Source: JBKHYG01 sp046565595 (GTDB taxonomy: Bacteria; Actinomycetota; AC-67). From it: a stretch of DNA of 36,073 nucleotides. Location of the stretch: positions 1 through 36,073 of the forward strand of contig JBKHYG010000048.1 in NCBI GenBank assembly GCA_046565595.1. The letters are read 5' to 3'. Each line of letters begins with the position of its first letter. Within the stretch, counting starts at the first letter, position 1. The notes below the pieces were generated by a model. That model did no database searches. It saw nothing but the letters and a program-made list of their open reading frames with translations, and was not told the origin of the DNA. Position numbers and translations under genes: made by a program. This document shows, piece after piece, positions 23,504-30,041 of this stretch.

Positions 23504-24705
23504 ATCAGAGACGGACCGTAAAGGACCTATTGGCCGAAGCTAAGGACGCCAGCGAGTTGATGGTGGACCTGGCCTATGCGTCCGTGTTCTTCGGCGACGA
23601 TGATCTGGCCACCGAGGTGTTGCGGCTGCGTGTCGAGTTGTACGACTCGGTCCAGCAGTTGCGTGTCGCCGCCGTATTGGCTGCCAGGAGCAGAGAGGAC
23701 GCGATCGCGATCTCGGGTGTGTTGAGGGTCGTTGCCGCCATCGACAAGATCCTCGATGCAGCAGAAGACATCGCGCGGGTGACGCTGAAGGACCTCGGTG
23801 TTCCTACCCAGCTTCGACAGGATCTGCGGCACGCCGACGAGGTCCTCACGCGCGCACGCATCCGGGAAGACTCTCCGCTGGTGGGCCACGCGCTCGAAGA
23901 GATCGAACTTCCGCTCGACACCGGCATGTGGGTGATCGCGATCAGGCGCGACATCGAATGGATATTCGGCCCTGAAGGGGATCAGGTGCTGCGGGCTGGC
24001 GATGTGATCTTCACGCAGGGACCCGAAGATGGGATCGATCGGCTGCGTGAACTGGCGGGTGCCCCCGCCAGGGAGGTTGGGGCGCCCGTGGAGGTCACGC
24101 TCAGCGGTCTGGATCGGGCGGTCGATCTGCTGGTCGAGATGAAGAACGCAAGCGAGGTCGCCGTCGGGCTGGCCTACTCGGCGATCCTGCTGCGCGAGCA
24201 AGGACTGGCCGCAGAGGTCGGCGTCATCGAGGATCAGACCGACGAGATGATGCATGAGCTCGAGCGTTGGGTGCTGCGAGCGGTGCAAGAAGGGGCCGAC
24301 CCGGATCGTCTGCGCGGCCTTTTGCACCTGGCCTTCGCGTCTGAACGGATCGCCGATGCGGCACAGGAGATGACCAAGCTGGTCGAGGAAGGAGCGGTGC
24401 CGCATCCGATCATCCGCGAGGCTCTGGCCGAGACAGATGAACTGGTCGTCAGCGGCTCGATCAAGATGGATGCGGAAGCGATCGGCAAGACGCTCGGCGA
24501 ACTGAGACTTCGAACCGACCTCGGTATGGAGGTTCTCGCGATCCAGCGGGGCGGCCGCTGGCTGTACCGGCCCCGCCGACACACGCAACTTCGGTTCGAG
24601 GATCGAGTGCTCGCGATCGGGCCCGAGGATGGCGTGGCAGCTCTGCTGATGCTGCTGGGGGACACCGAGGACCTAGACACCGAGGAACTCCGCGAAGAAG
24701 AATAG
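23500..24705 (+). CDS. duplicated PhoU-like/TrkA_C regulatory protein
   Basis: 401 residues, soluble. Two copies of the same two-domain unit: a helical PhoU-like segment (roughly 1-95: LLAEAKDASELMVDLAYASV; and 205-300: LLVEMKNASEVAVGLAYSAI) followed by a TrkA_C/RCK_C ligand-binding domain (about 120-185: ELPLDTGMWVIAIRRDIEW, IFTQGPEDGIDRLREL; and 325-390: LRLRTDLGMEVLAIQRGGRW, LAIGPEDGVAALLMLL). TrkA_C domains in other transporters bind nucleotides or ions and gate the channel. The ATG at 23500 overlaps the transporter stop, so it is likely a gating subunit for that transporter. The C-terminus is acidic. Confidence 0.87.
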   Translation: MNQRRTVKDLLAEAKDASELMVDLAYASVFFGDDDLATEVLRLRVELYDSVQQLRVAAVLAARSREDAIAISGVLRVVAAIDKILDAAEDIARVTLKDLGVPTQLRQDLRHADEVLTRARIREDSPLVGHALEEIELPLDTGMWVIAIRRDIEWIFGPEGDQVLRAGDVIFTQGPEDGIDRLRELAGAPAREVGAPVEVTLSGLDRAVDLLVEMKNASEVAVGLAYSAILLREQGLAAEVGVIEDQTDEMMHELERWVLRAVQEGADPDRLRGLLHLAFASERIADAAQEMTKLVEEGAVPHPIIREALAETDELVVSGSIKMDAEAIGKTLGELRLRTDLGMEVLAIQRGGRWLYRPRRHTQLRFEDRVLAIGPEDGVAALLMLLGDTEDLDTEELREEE

Positions 24706-24722
24706 GCTCTCTTATTCAACCC

Positions 24723-24757
24723 TTGACATCTCTCTCTCTCTCTCTCTCTCTCATACT
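24723..24757 (+). promoter_or_regulatory. promoter with (TC)12 spacer, candidate phase-variable switch
   Basis: A perfect TTGACA (24723-24728) is followed directly by twelve TC units (24729-24752) and then CATACT (24752-24757), a -10-like hexamer, about 36 nt before the ATG at 24793. The spacer is now 23 bp; removal of three TC units would make it the optimal 17. A strong Shine-Dalgarno (GGAGGGAGGAG) precedes the ATG, so transcription here should lead to efficient translation. Confidence 0.55.
24729..24752 (+). repeat. dinucleotide microsatellite (TC)12
   Basis: Twelve uninterrupted TC units in an otherwise high-GC, complex sequence. No other simple repeat of comparable length was seen in the window. 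It lies in a non-coding promoter region, between the PhoU/TrkA_C gene and a secreted-protein gene. Confidence 0.97.
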
Positions 24758-24792
24758 GGACATAAGTAGCCCTCGGGAGGGAGGAGAACGAG

Positions 24793-25320
24793 ATGAGAAT
24801 CTCGAAGAAGTTGTTCATCATGCTCGCCACCGCAAGCCTGCTGGCCCCAACCGGTGCCGGAGCCGACGAGATCCCACCACCAGAAACGGCACAGTTCGTA
24901 GCAGTCTCGGTCCTAGGCGGAATCACCTGCACCGGCGAGACCGCTATGACTGAGGCCGGGATCGACGGATTCTCCGGAGAACCATATGTAGAGGCCAGCT
25001 CGATCCTTACCTGCACGGGCAACATTCTCAGCCTCAGCAGCAGCGCCAGTTTCACAACGATTCGTGCGGGCATCGACCCCGTTGCTTCAAGCCTTGGGGA
25101 ATGCCAACCCGCTCATCTGCAACTGTGCCGCGCGCGTTACAACCCCATGGGGAAGGCAGCTCTGCTGACTGCGGTCGGTCAATTCGAAGTCGTACTTCGG
25201 CAAGGCCTGATGTGGGACCTACTGGTCGGAGATTGCCCAGGCGGGCCGGTTGGCTCCTCAATGGACCGATCGGTTACATGCCGCGCGGGACACGGACCCA
25301 CGCTAGGTCTACCCATTTGA
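24793..25320 (+). CDS. small secreted Cys-containing protein, unknown
   Basis: 175-residue precursor with a signal peptide (MRISKKLFIMLATASLLAPTGAGA, cleavage before DEIPPP). The mature ~150 residues carry six Cys (in ITCTG, LTCTG, GECQ, QLCRA, GDCPG, VTCRA), enough for three disulfides, and are otherwise Gly/Ser/Ala-rich with little charge. No family recognised. Start is fixed by GGAGGAG 6-7 nt before the ATG. The stop TGA overlaps a TTG start of the next secreted protein. Codon use is less GC-biased than in neighbouring metabolic genes. Its promoter contains the (TC)12 tract, so its expression may switch. Confidence 0.78.
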   Translation: MRISKKLFIMLATASLLAPTGAGADEIPPPETAQFVAVSVLGGITCTGETAMTEAGIDGFSGEPYVEASSILTCTGNILSLSSSASFTTIRAGIDPVASSLGECQPAHLQLCRARYNPMGKAALLTAVGQFEVVLRQGLMWDLLVGDCPGGPVGSSMDRSVTCRAGHGPTLGLPI

Positions 25321-26378
25321 CAAAGTTCGCCGTCGTTCTGCTGTGCCTGGTCGCGCTCGTTCGGCCAGGCACAGCAGCAGCAAGAGGACCAAGCAATCCC
25401 GACCCGGAGTTCGCCCCCCATCTACTACTAGATCTCGGCGAGCACGGGACGGCCGGCTGGTTCCGCATCAAAGGCAACATCCGCCGTGGCCATTCGATCC
25501 TGTCGGTCGCGGAAGCGACCGGAGTGCAGGGATACAGCACCCTCATGATCAGTTCAGACATCCGACTCTCCGAGCTCAGCAACGGAGAGGAGTATGCGGT
25601 CGTCGGATACAGTTTCGTAGAAGCCGGAACCCGTGACCAAGGTGAGGAGCCTGGTCAGGCGGAAGACTGGACCATGTTCCAAACACCAGTTGCCAGCCAA
25701 GGAGATCCAGTTGAAAGTGAGGCCGAGGCAACAACCTCCGGCGACTCCCGACAGCTAGGGGTCAAGGTTTATGCACCGACCAACGGCTCTGGCCGTATCG
25801 GTTTCGACATCGTCGTTTGGGCTTCCGGAAAGCCAGGCCTATCCCGCCACGCCTACTCGCTATGGACGAACGATCCGAAGGCCCAGATAACCACCTTCGC
25901 TAAAGGCACGAGTGGTGTCCCGCCCCTCATCCGCGAAGGGGACCTAACACCCCTAGCGGACGGCCACATCGTTCGACACAACACCCTCCCACAAGAAGGT
26001 CCCGTGACCGGCGGGATGCGCACGACAGTCGCTTCCACAGTAGACGGACAGTACTCGTTCCAGGGGTCCCTCCCGACTCACATCCTAGGGTTTGGACGCA
26101 GAACCACCCGTGCGACCGACGGAAAGTATGTGCAGGTGTATGGGGCTCCCTGGATACCGAGCGCCCTGATCGTGACGAGCGAGTCCGGGGAGTTAGCCCA
26201 TGCCGGGACCATCGTGTGGGGAACCGTTCCACCCGGCAAGTACACGCTGAGTGTCACATCCCATGGCGCACAGATTGATGGCCAAGGCGACCATCCGGCC
26301 GGACAGGAAGCTATCCAGGTCGGAACATACGAAAACTTCATCGTCTTCGGACGCGCCCAAATCCCTCCGCTGGATTGA
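25317..26378 (+). CDS. secreted protein, unknown, TTG start
   Basis: Started at TTG 25317, which overlaps the previous stop (TTGA), the product is 353 residues with a compact signal peptide (TKFAVVLLCLVALVRPGTAAA). An ATG at 25278 is an alternative giving 13 more residues before the same hydrophobic core; starts further upstream would run through the previous gene in another frame with Arg-rich nonsense. The mature part has no Cys and reads as beta-rich with many Gly/Thr/Ser (GRIGFDIVVWASG, YSFQGSLPTHILGFG, GTVPPGKYTLSVTSHG). No domain recognised. Its stop overlaps the TTG of the Nudix gene. Confidence 0.75.
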   Translation: MTKFAVVLLCLVALVRPGTAAARGPSNPDPEFAPHLLLDLGEHGTAGWFRIKGNIRRGHSILSVAEATGVQGYSTLMISSDIRLSELSNGEEYAVVGYSFVEAGTRDQGEEPGQAEDWTMFQTPVASQGDPVESEAEATTSGDSRQLGVKVYAPTNGSGRIGFDIVVWASGKPGLSRHAYSLWTNDPKAQITTFAKGTSGVPPLIREGDLTPLADGHIVRHNTLPQEGPVTGGMRTTVASTVDGQYSFQGSLPTHILGFGRRTTRATDGKYVQVYGAPWIPSALIVTSESGELAHAGTIVWGTVPPGKYTLSVTSHGAQIDGQGDHPAGQEAIQVGTYENFIVFGRAQIPPLD

Positions 26379-26833
26379 GCGATTTCCCGACCTTCGTCTT
26401 GGCGGCGTTCGCTCTGATCTTCGACGACGGTGGGCGGGTCCTTCTATGCCATCGCACGGACGCAGACCTCTGGAACCTGCCGGGTGGCGGAGTCGAGGAC
26501 GGCGAGACACCGTGGGAGGCCGTTATCCGCGAGGTCGAGGAAGAGACAGGTCTTCAGGCCCGCGTCGAACGGCTCGAGGGCGTGTACGCGAAGCCGCGGC
26601 AGGGCCAGGTGATCTTCTCCTTCCGATGCGAGGTGACCGGAGGCGAGTTGACTCCGACCGCCGAAGCAGATCGCTGCGAGTACTTCGCGGTCGACGATCT
26701 ACCAGCCAACACAGTTCCCAAGCAGGTGGAGCGGATCCGCGACGCGGTGTCGGACCAGCCTCGGCCGATCCTGCGCGTCCAGGCGTCTCCGAGCGTATGG
26801 GAGGCTCTCCCGGAGGGATCTGCTGAGGTCTGA
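26375..26833 (+). CDS. Nudix hydrolase
   Basis: 152 residues from TTG 26375, overlapping the previous TGA. The Nudix box is complete: GGGVEDGETPWEAVIREVEE followed by ETGL, fitting G-x5-E-x7-REU-x-EE-x-GU. Upstream LIFDDGGRVLLCHRTD and the following VTGGELTPTAEADRCEYF are normal for ADP-ribose/NTP-type Nudix enzymes. Cytosolic. The substrate (a nucleoside diphosphate linked to X) is not readable. Being third in a cassette with two secreted proteins is unusual for a housekeeping Nudix enzyme. Confidence 0.9.
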   Translation: MSDFPTFVLAAFALIFDDGGRVLLCHRTDADLWNLPGGGVEDGETPWEAVIREVEEETGLQARVERLEGVYAKPRQGQVIFSFRCEVTGGELTPTAEADRCEYFAVDDLPANTVPKQVERIRDAVSDQPRPILRVQASPSVWEALPEGSAEV

Positions 26834-26839
26834 CAGAAT
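26834..26839 (+). promoter_or_regulatory. possible -10 before membrane protein gene
   Basis: CAGAAT immediately after the Nudix stop and 8 nt before the ATG at 26848, with no Shine-Dalgarno between. Weak on its own; it fits the leaderless pattern in the window. Confidence 0.3.
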
Positions 26840-26847
26840 GCGCGGCC

Positions 26848-27438
26848 ATGCAGCCGTCAACCATCGCACCTAAGCCGAAGAAGCCGCCCAAGTGGTGGGC
26901 AGCCGTGACTCTCGCCGCGGGGGTGGTCGGAGCCTTCGCTGGCCTCGCCGCCGGAGCCAGCGGGACCTACGATGTGCCTCCCTTCACGGTCGAACTCTCG
27001 GCGAAACCGGCCCCTGCAGGTAAGACCGAGTTCGAGATCAAACCGGCCGCCCTATCCCCCGGCTTCGCCGAAGCGGGGACCCACGCCTCGCCGCTGGTGC
27101 TGCGTGCGACGGTGATCGAAGTCGACGGCGAACTGCTGGCATCGGACGCGGCGGCATTGGCGACACCCAGCGGCTTCGCCGATCACTTCAGCCAGAACGG
27201 CAGGGCGGCCGCAACGGCCTTCGCGATCAAGAGCGCCATCGTCGCACTGCTCGGCTCTCTGGCCGCAGGCGCAGCGATCAGCTTCGGGCGTTGGCAGCGG
27301 ATCATCGGGGCACTGGTGGTCGGGGTCGTGACAGTGGGGGCGCTGGGTGCCATCACGGCGGTCACCTACGACAAGGACGAGTTCAAGAAGACCTCGTACC
27401 AGCGTGGAAGTTCCGGCGGCTTGATACCGGGCGGCTGA
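26848..27438 (+). CDS. membrane protein of unknown function
   Basis: 196 residues. A basic, Pro/Lys-rich N-terminus (APKPKKPPKWW) precedes a membrane segment (VTLAAGVVGAFAGLAAGAS). About 95 extracellular residues follow with a beta pattern (PPFTVELSAKPAPAGKTEFE). Two further spans (FAIKSAIVALLGSLAAGAAI, IIGALVVGVVTVGALGAIT) lead to a short tail. The first two-thirds recall the membrane-anchored N-terminal part of some actinobacterial metallophosphoesterases, but no phosphoesterase domain follows here; this resemblance is from memory and weak. Confidence 0.65.
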   Translation: MQPSTIAPKPKKPPKWWAAVTLAAGVVGAFAGLAAGASGTYDVPPFTVELSAKPAPAGKTEFEIKPAALSPGFAEAGTHASPLVLRATVIEVDGELLASDAAALATPSGFADHFSQNGRAAATAFAIKSAIVALLGSLAAGAAISFGRWQRIIGALVVGVVTVGALGAITAVTYDKDEFKKTSYQRGSSGGLIPGG

Positions 27439-27441
27439 GCC

Positions 27442-27831
27442 CTAACGGGTTCGCGTCTTAACCCCTCTGATGCCGCGCAGCCGCTCGTCGAGGGTCACCA
27501 GAGGGATATCGAGTTCTCGGCTCGTAGCCGCGATGAAGGCGTCGGCAGGATCCGCGATCTGATCCAGGCGGCTAGCGGCGAACGCGATCCGGCCTGTCAC
27601 TGGCTCCTCGATCACGGCGACGAGTTGTTGGGCTCTGGCGCTCCATGATTCGGCATCCCGATCCAACCTCAGGCGACCCTTTCGGGCCAGCATCGCCACT
27701 TCCCAACGAGATATCGCGGATAGATGGGATGAGTCCAAGTTGTGTTCGATCAGACGGCGAGTGGCTGCTGGCAGACGCTTGGAGCCTTCGACGAACCAGA
27801 CCCAGACATGGGTGTCCAGCAGGATGCTCAA
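27442..27831 (-). CDS. vapC: PIN-domain toxin (VapC-like), paired with Phd antitoxin
   Basis: 129 residues, PIN-domain RNase. Asp6 (LLDTHVWVW), Glu44 (ISRWEVAML), Asp97 (DPADAFIAAT) and Asp115 (VTLDERL) are the expected acidic residues. The LDTHVWVW opening is the common form in toxins paired with Phd/YefM antitoxins, and indeed its start overlaps the stop of such a gene (ATGA). Different subclass from the toxin at 16291-16683, so the two modules are unlikely to cross-neutralise. Confidence 0.92.
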   Translation of the reverse strand: MSILLDTHVWVWFVEGSKRLPAATRRLIEHNLDSSHLSAISRWEVAMLARKGRLRLDRDAESWSARAQQLVAVIEEPVTGRIAFAASRLDQIADPADAFIAATSRELDIPLVTLDERLRGIRGVKTRTR

Positions 27832-28058
27832 CCAGTCGCTTCCCAGTCAGCATCGACCGGGCCGATGTCCCAGCCTGAACTGTCCACCGTTCCAGCCATG
27901 CACCCGAATCCGCGCTTCGCCTCTGGTGTCACCGGCGCAGAAACGGTGGCCATGGGCTTACCGCGTTTGGTGATGAGCAGCGACCTTCCAGAGGTCCGCA
28001 CATCCTCTAGAACCGATAAGCACTTGGCCTTGAACTCGGAGATGTTCATCTCGTCCAT
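27828..28058 (-). CDS. Phd/YefM-type antitoxin
   Basis: 76 residues when started at 28058. The N-terminal Phd fold is recognisable (MNISEFKAKCLSVLEDV, then the strand/turn SLLITKRGKPMATVSAP), followed by an acidic, probably disordered tail ending DADWEATG that would bind the toxin. The frame is open 12 codons further upstream, but those codons are occupied by a well-formed promoter whose -10 ends 7 nt before this ATG, so 28058 is the start and the mRNA is leaderless. The tail overlaps the toxin start. Confidence 0.87.
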   Translation of the reverse strand: MDEMNISEFKAKCLSVLEDVRTSGRSLLITKRGKPMATVSAPVTPEAKRGFGCMAGTVDSSGWDIGPVDADWEATG

Positions 28059-28065
28059 GCCGCTG

Positions 28066-28094
28066 ACGGTAGTTGACCACTTCGACATGGTCAA
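28066..28094 (-). promoter_or_regulatory. toxin-antitoxin promoter with inverted-repeat operator
   Basis: Minus strand: TTGACC (28094-28089), exactly 17 bp, TACCGT (28071-28066), then 7 nt to the ATG. The -35 and most of the spacer form a perfect 7-bp inverted repeat, TTGACCA (28073-28079) and TGGTCAA (28088-28094) with 8 bp between, a good candidate for antitoxin binding and autorepression. Confidence 0.62.
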
Positions 28095-28126
28095 GTGAGC
28101 GAGAGCGGACGATCGCCTCGAGGCCC

Positions 28127-29260
28127 CTAAGCCAACAGATGGCGCGCGATGAGGAGCCTCTGGACCTCGCTGGTGCCCTCGCCGATCTCGAGGATCTTCG
28201 AGTCACGCCAGTGCCTGGCAACCGGGTACTCGTTGATGAATCCGTTGCCGCCGTGGATCTGGGTCGCTTCGCGAGCATTGGTGACCGCAGCCTCGGTTGC
28301 ATAGAGCTTCGCGATCGCAGCTTCCTTCTTGAACGGCAGCCCCTGCTCGTGCAGCCAAGCCGCGCGATAGACAGCCAGACGCGAGGTCTCGGTCCGCACC
28401 TCCATGTCCGCAAGCTTGAACGCGATCGCCTGATGTTCGGCGATCGGCTTGCCGAAGGTCTTGCGTTCCTTCGCGTACGCGATGGACTCGTCCAAGCAGC
28501 CCTGGGAGAGTCCGACGCCAAGCGCTGCTATCGCGACGCGTCCACCGTCCAGGATTATCAGGAAGTTCTTGAACCCCTCGCCCTTGTTCCCCAGCAGGTT
28601 CCCCTCGGGCACCCGGCAATCGTTGAACGCCAGTTCCCGAGTATCCGAGGCATGCCACCCAACCTTCGAGTACTTCTTGCCGACGGTGAAACCGGCAGTG
28701 CCCGCCGGGATGATGATGTTGCTGATCTCTCCCGGGGCCGTCAGAGCCGTGACGGTCACATGCTGGGTGATCTCGGTGCCAGCGTTGGTGATGAACGCCT
28801 TGCTGCCGTTGACCACCCACTCTCCCCCGTCCAGCTTGGCGGTGGTCTTGGTGCCTCCGGCGTCGCTCCCGGCGTCGGGTTCGGTCAGACCGAATCCCGC
28901 CAGCTTCTCGCCGCGGGCGAGCGGAGGCAGCCACTTCTGCTTCTGCTCTTCGGTCCCGAACATGAAGATAGGCATCCCACCCAACCCGACACCCGCCTCG
29001 AGGGTGATCGCCATCGAGGAATCGATGCGCGCGAGCTCCTCGATCGCGATGCAGAGCGTGGTGAAGTCGCCGCCCATGCCGCCATAGGTCTCGGGGAAGG
29101 GGATCCCGAACAAGCCGAGTTCCCCCATCTTCAGCACGAGGTCTGTGGGGAACTCGCCGGTCCGGTCCATCTCCTCGGCACGCGGGGCGATCTCGGACTC
29201 GGCGAAATCGCGCACGACCTTGCGGAAGGCCTGCTGTTCCGCGGTGAAGGTGAAGTCCAT
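28127..29260 (-). CDS. acyl-CoA dehydrogenase
   Basis: 377 residues from ATG 29260. FAD-dependent acyl-CoA dehydrogenase with the usual blocks: FTAEQQAFRKVVRDFAESEI, FGLTEPDAGSDAGGTK, VVNGSKAFITNAGTE, and catalytic Glu361 in EIGEGTSEVQRLLIAR, the position used by short-chain and branched-chain enzymes. Distinct from the enzyme at 19793-20938 (GEGTSEVQ versus YEGTNQIQ), so the two are unlikely to be recent duplicates. The frame extends 7 codons upstream, but a TAGCCT hexamer ends 7 nt before 29260 with no Shine-Dalgarno, supporting this leaderless start. The second toxin-antitoxin pair lies downstream on the same strand. Confidence 0.93.
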   Translation of the reverse strand: MDFTFTAEQQAFRKVVRDFAESEIAPRAEEMDRTGEFPTDLVLKMGELGLFGIPFPETYGGMGGDFTTLCIAIEELARIDSSMAITLEAGVGLGGMPIFMFGTEEQKQKWLPPLARGEKLAGFGLTEPDAGSDAGGTKTTAKLDGGEWVVNGSKAFITNAGTEITQHVTVTALTAPGEISNIIIPAGTAGFTVGKKYSKVGWHASDTRELAFNDCRVPEGNLLGNKGEGFKNFLIILDGGRVAIAALGVGLSQGCLDESIAYAKERKTFGKPIAEHQAIAFKLADMEVRTETSRLAVYRAAWLHEQGLPFKKEAAIAKLYATEAAVTNAREATQIHGGNGFINEYPVARHWRDSKILEIGEGTSEVQRLLIARHLLA

Positions 29261-29264
29261 AGGT

Positions 29265-29280
29265 TGCAGGCTAACCTGCA
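29265..29280. promoter_or_regulatory. overlapping divergent -10 elements in a 16-bp palindrome
   Basis: TGCAGG CTAA CCTGCA is a perfect 6-bp inverted repeat around 4 bp. On the minus strand it contains TAGCCT (29273-29268), 7 nt from the dehydrogenase ATG; on the plus strand TAACCT (29272-29277), 8 nt from the methyltransferase ATG. The two -10 hexamers share the bases 29272-29273. The whole intergenic space is 25 bp. Confidence 0.6.
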
Positions 29281-29285
29281 CCCCG

Positions 29286-30041
29286 ATGCCAGAGGACGAC
29301 CAGCTCAGACGCGAACGTGAGTTCTTCGACGCGTCGTCTGAGGCCCAGTTCGAGGCCGAGCCGCCGCCGCCGAACCATCACATGCAGATGCTGTTCGACC
29401 TGTTGGGGGATCCGACGGACCTTCGCATCCTGGATTGTGGGTGCGGAGCCGGCGAACTGGCCCTCGAACTCTCGCCGAAGGCCTCGCAGGTCGCGGCGTT
29501 CGACCTGTCCCCTGCCAGCGTCTCGCTGATGCATCACCGAGCCGCCAAGCTCTCGGTGCAGCGTCCCGACGGGTTCGTCTCGGTCATGGAAACACTGCCC
29601 TTCGGCGACGAGACCTTCGATGTCGTGGTGGGCAAGTCGATCCTGCACCATGTGGATGTCGACGCCGCGATGCGAGAGGTCCGGCGTGTCCTGAGGCCGG
29701 GAGGTCGCGGCATCTTCATCGAGAACCAGGTGACCAATCCGCTGCTTCGGTTCGCGCGTAACAAACTCACCGGACGCTTCGGCGTGGCGAGGCTCGGAAC
29801 CATCGACGAGCACCCCCTGATCAGAGACGACTACGCGAACATCGAGGCGATCTACGCCGGCAAGGTGCGCGTGCACTATCCAGACTTCAGGTTCTTCGGC
29901 CTGTTCAGCCGCAATGTGTTGCGCTACGAGAAGGCCCTCTGGTTGGCCAAACGCCTAGGCCGCACCGACGAGTGGATCTACGATCGCTTCCCCAAGCTTC
30001 GTAGGTACGGTTACCACTGCATCATCGAAGTCTGGCGCTAG
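29286..30041 (+). CDS. class I SAM-dependent methyltransferase
   Basis: 251 residues from ATG 29286. Motif I ILDCGCGAGELALEL (about 48-62), the acidic motif II end AAFDLSPASV, and motif post-I/III LPFGDETFDVVVGKSILHH with RRVLRPGGRGIFIE are typical of class I methyltransferases acting on small molecules or lipids. The C-terminal 80 residues are basic and aromatic-rich (YPDFRFFGLFSRNVLRYEK), like those acting on quinone or sugar-lipid substrates; the substrate is unknown. The frame is open upstream through the divergent gene, but the -10 at 8 nt supports this leaderless ATG. Confidence 0.9.
   Translation: MPEDDQLRREREFFDASSEAQFEAEPPPPNHHMQMLFDLLGDPTDLRILDCGCGAGELALELSPKASQVAAFDLSPASVSLMHHRAAKLSVQRPDGFVSVMETLPFGDETFDVVVGKSILHHVDVDAAMREVRRVLRPGGRGIFIENQVTNPLLRFARNKLTGRFGVARLGTIDEHPLIRDDYANIEAIYAGKVRVHYPDFRFFGLFSRNVLRYEKALWLAKRLGRTDEWIYDRFPKLRRYGYHCIIEVWR

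Noticed and set aside
24729..24752. (TC)n tract as part of a coding repeat (Ser-Leu or Arg-Glu)
   Set aside because: Frames through it on either strand lack a start signal and clash with the strong Shine-Dalgarno and signal peptide of the gene at 24793.
25101..25316. Upstream extension of the second secreted protein
   Set aside because: Overlaps the first secreted protein in another frame and would place about 75 Arg-rich residues before a good signal peptide. TTG 25317 or ATG 25278 is a better start.
28073..29320. 415-codon plus-strand open frame over the second acyl-CoA dehydrogenase
   Set aside because: Complementary frame of a well-supported gene; His/Asp/Leu-rich without domain signature.
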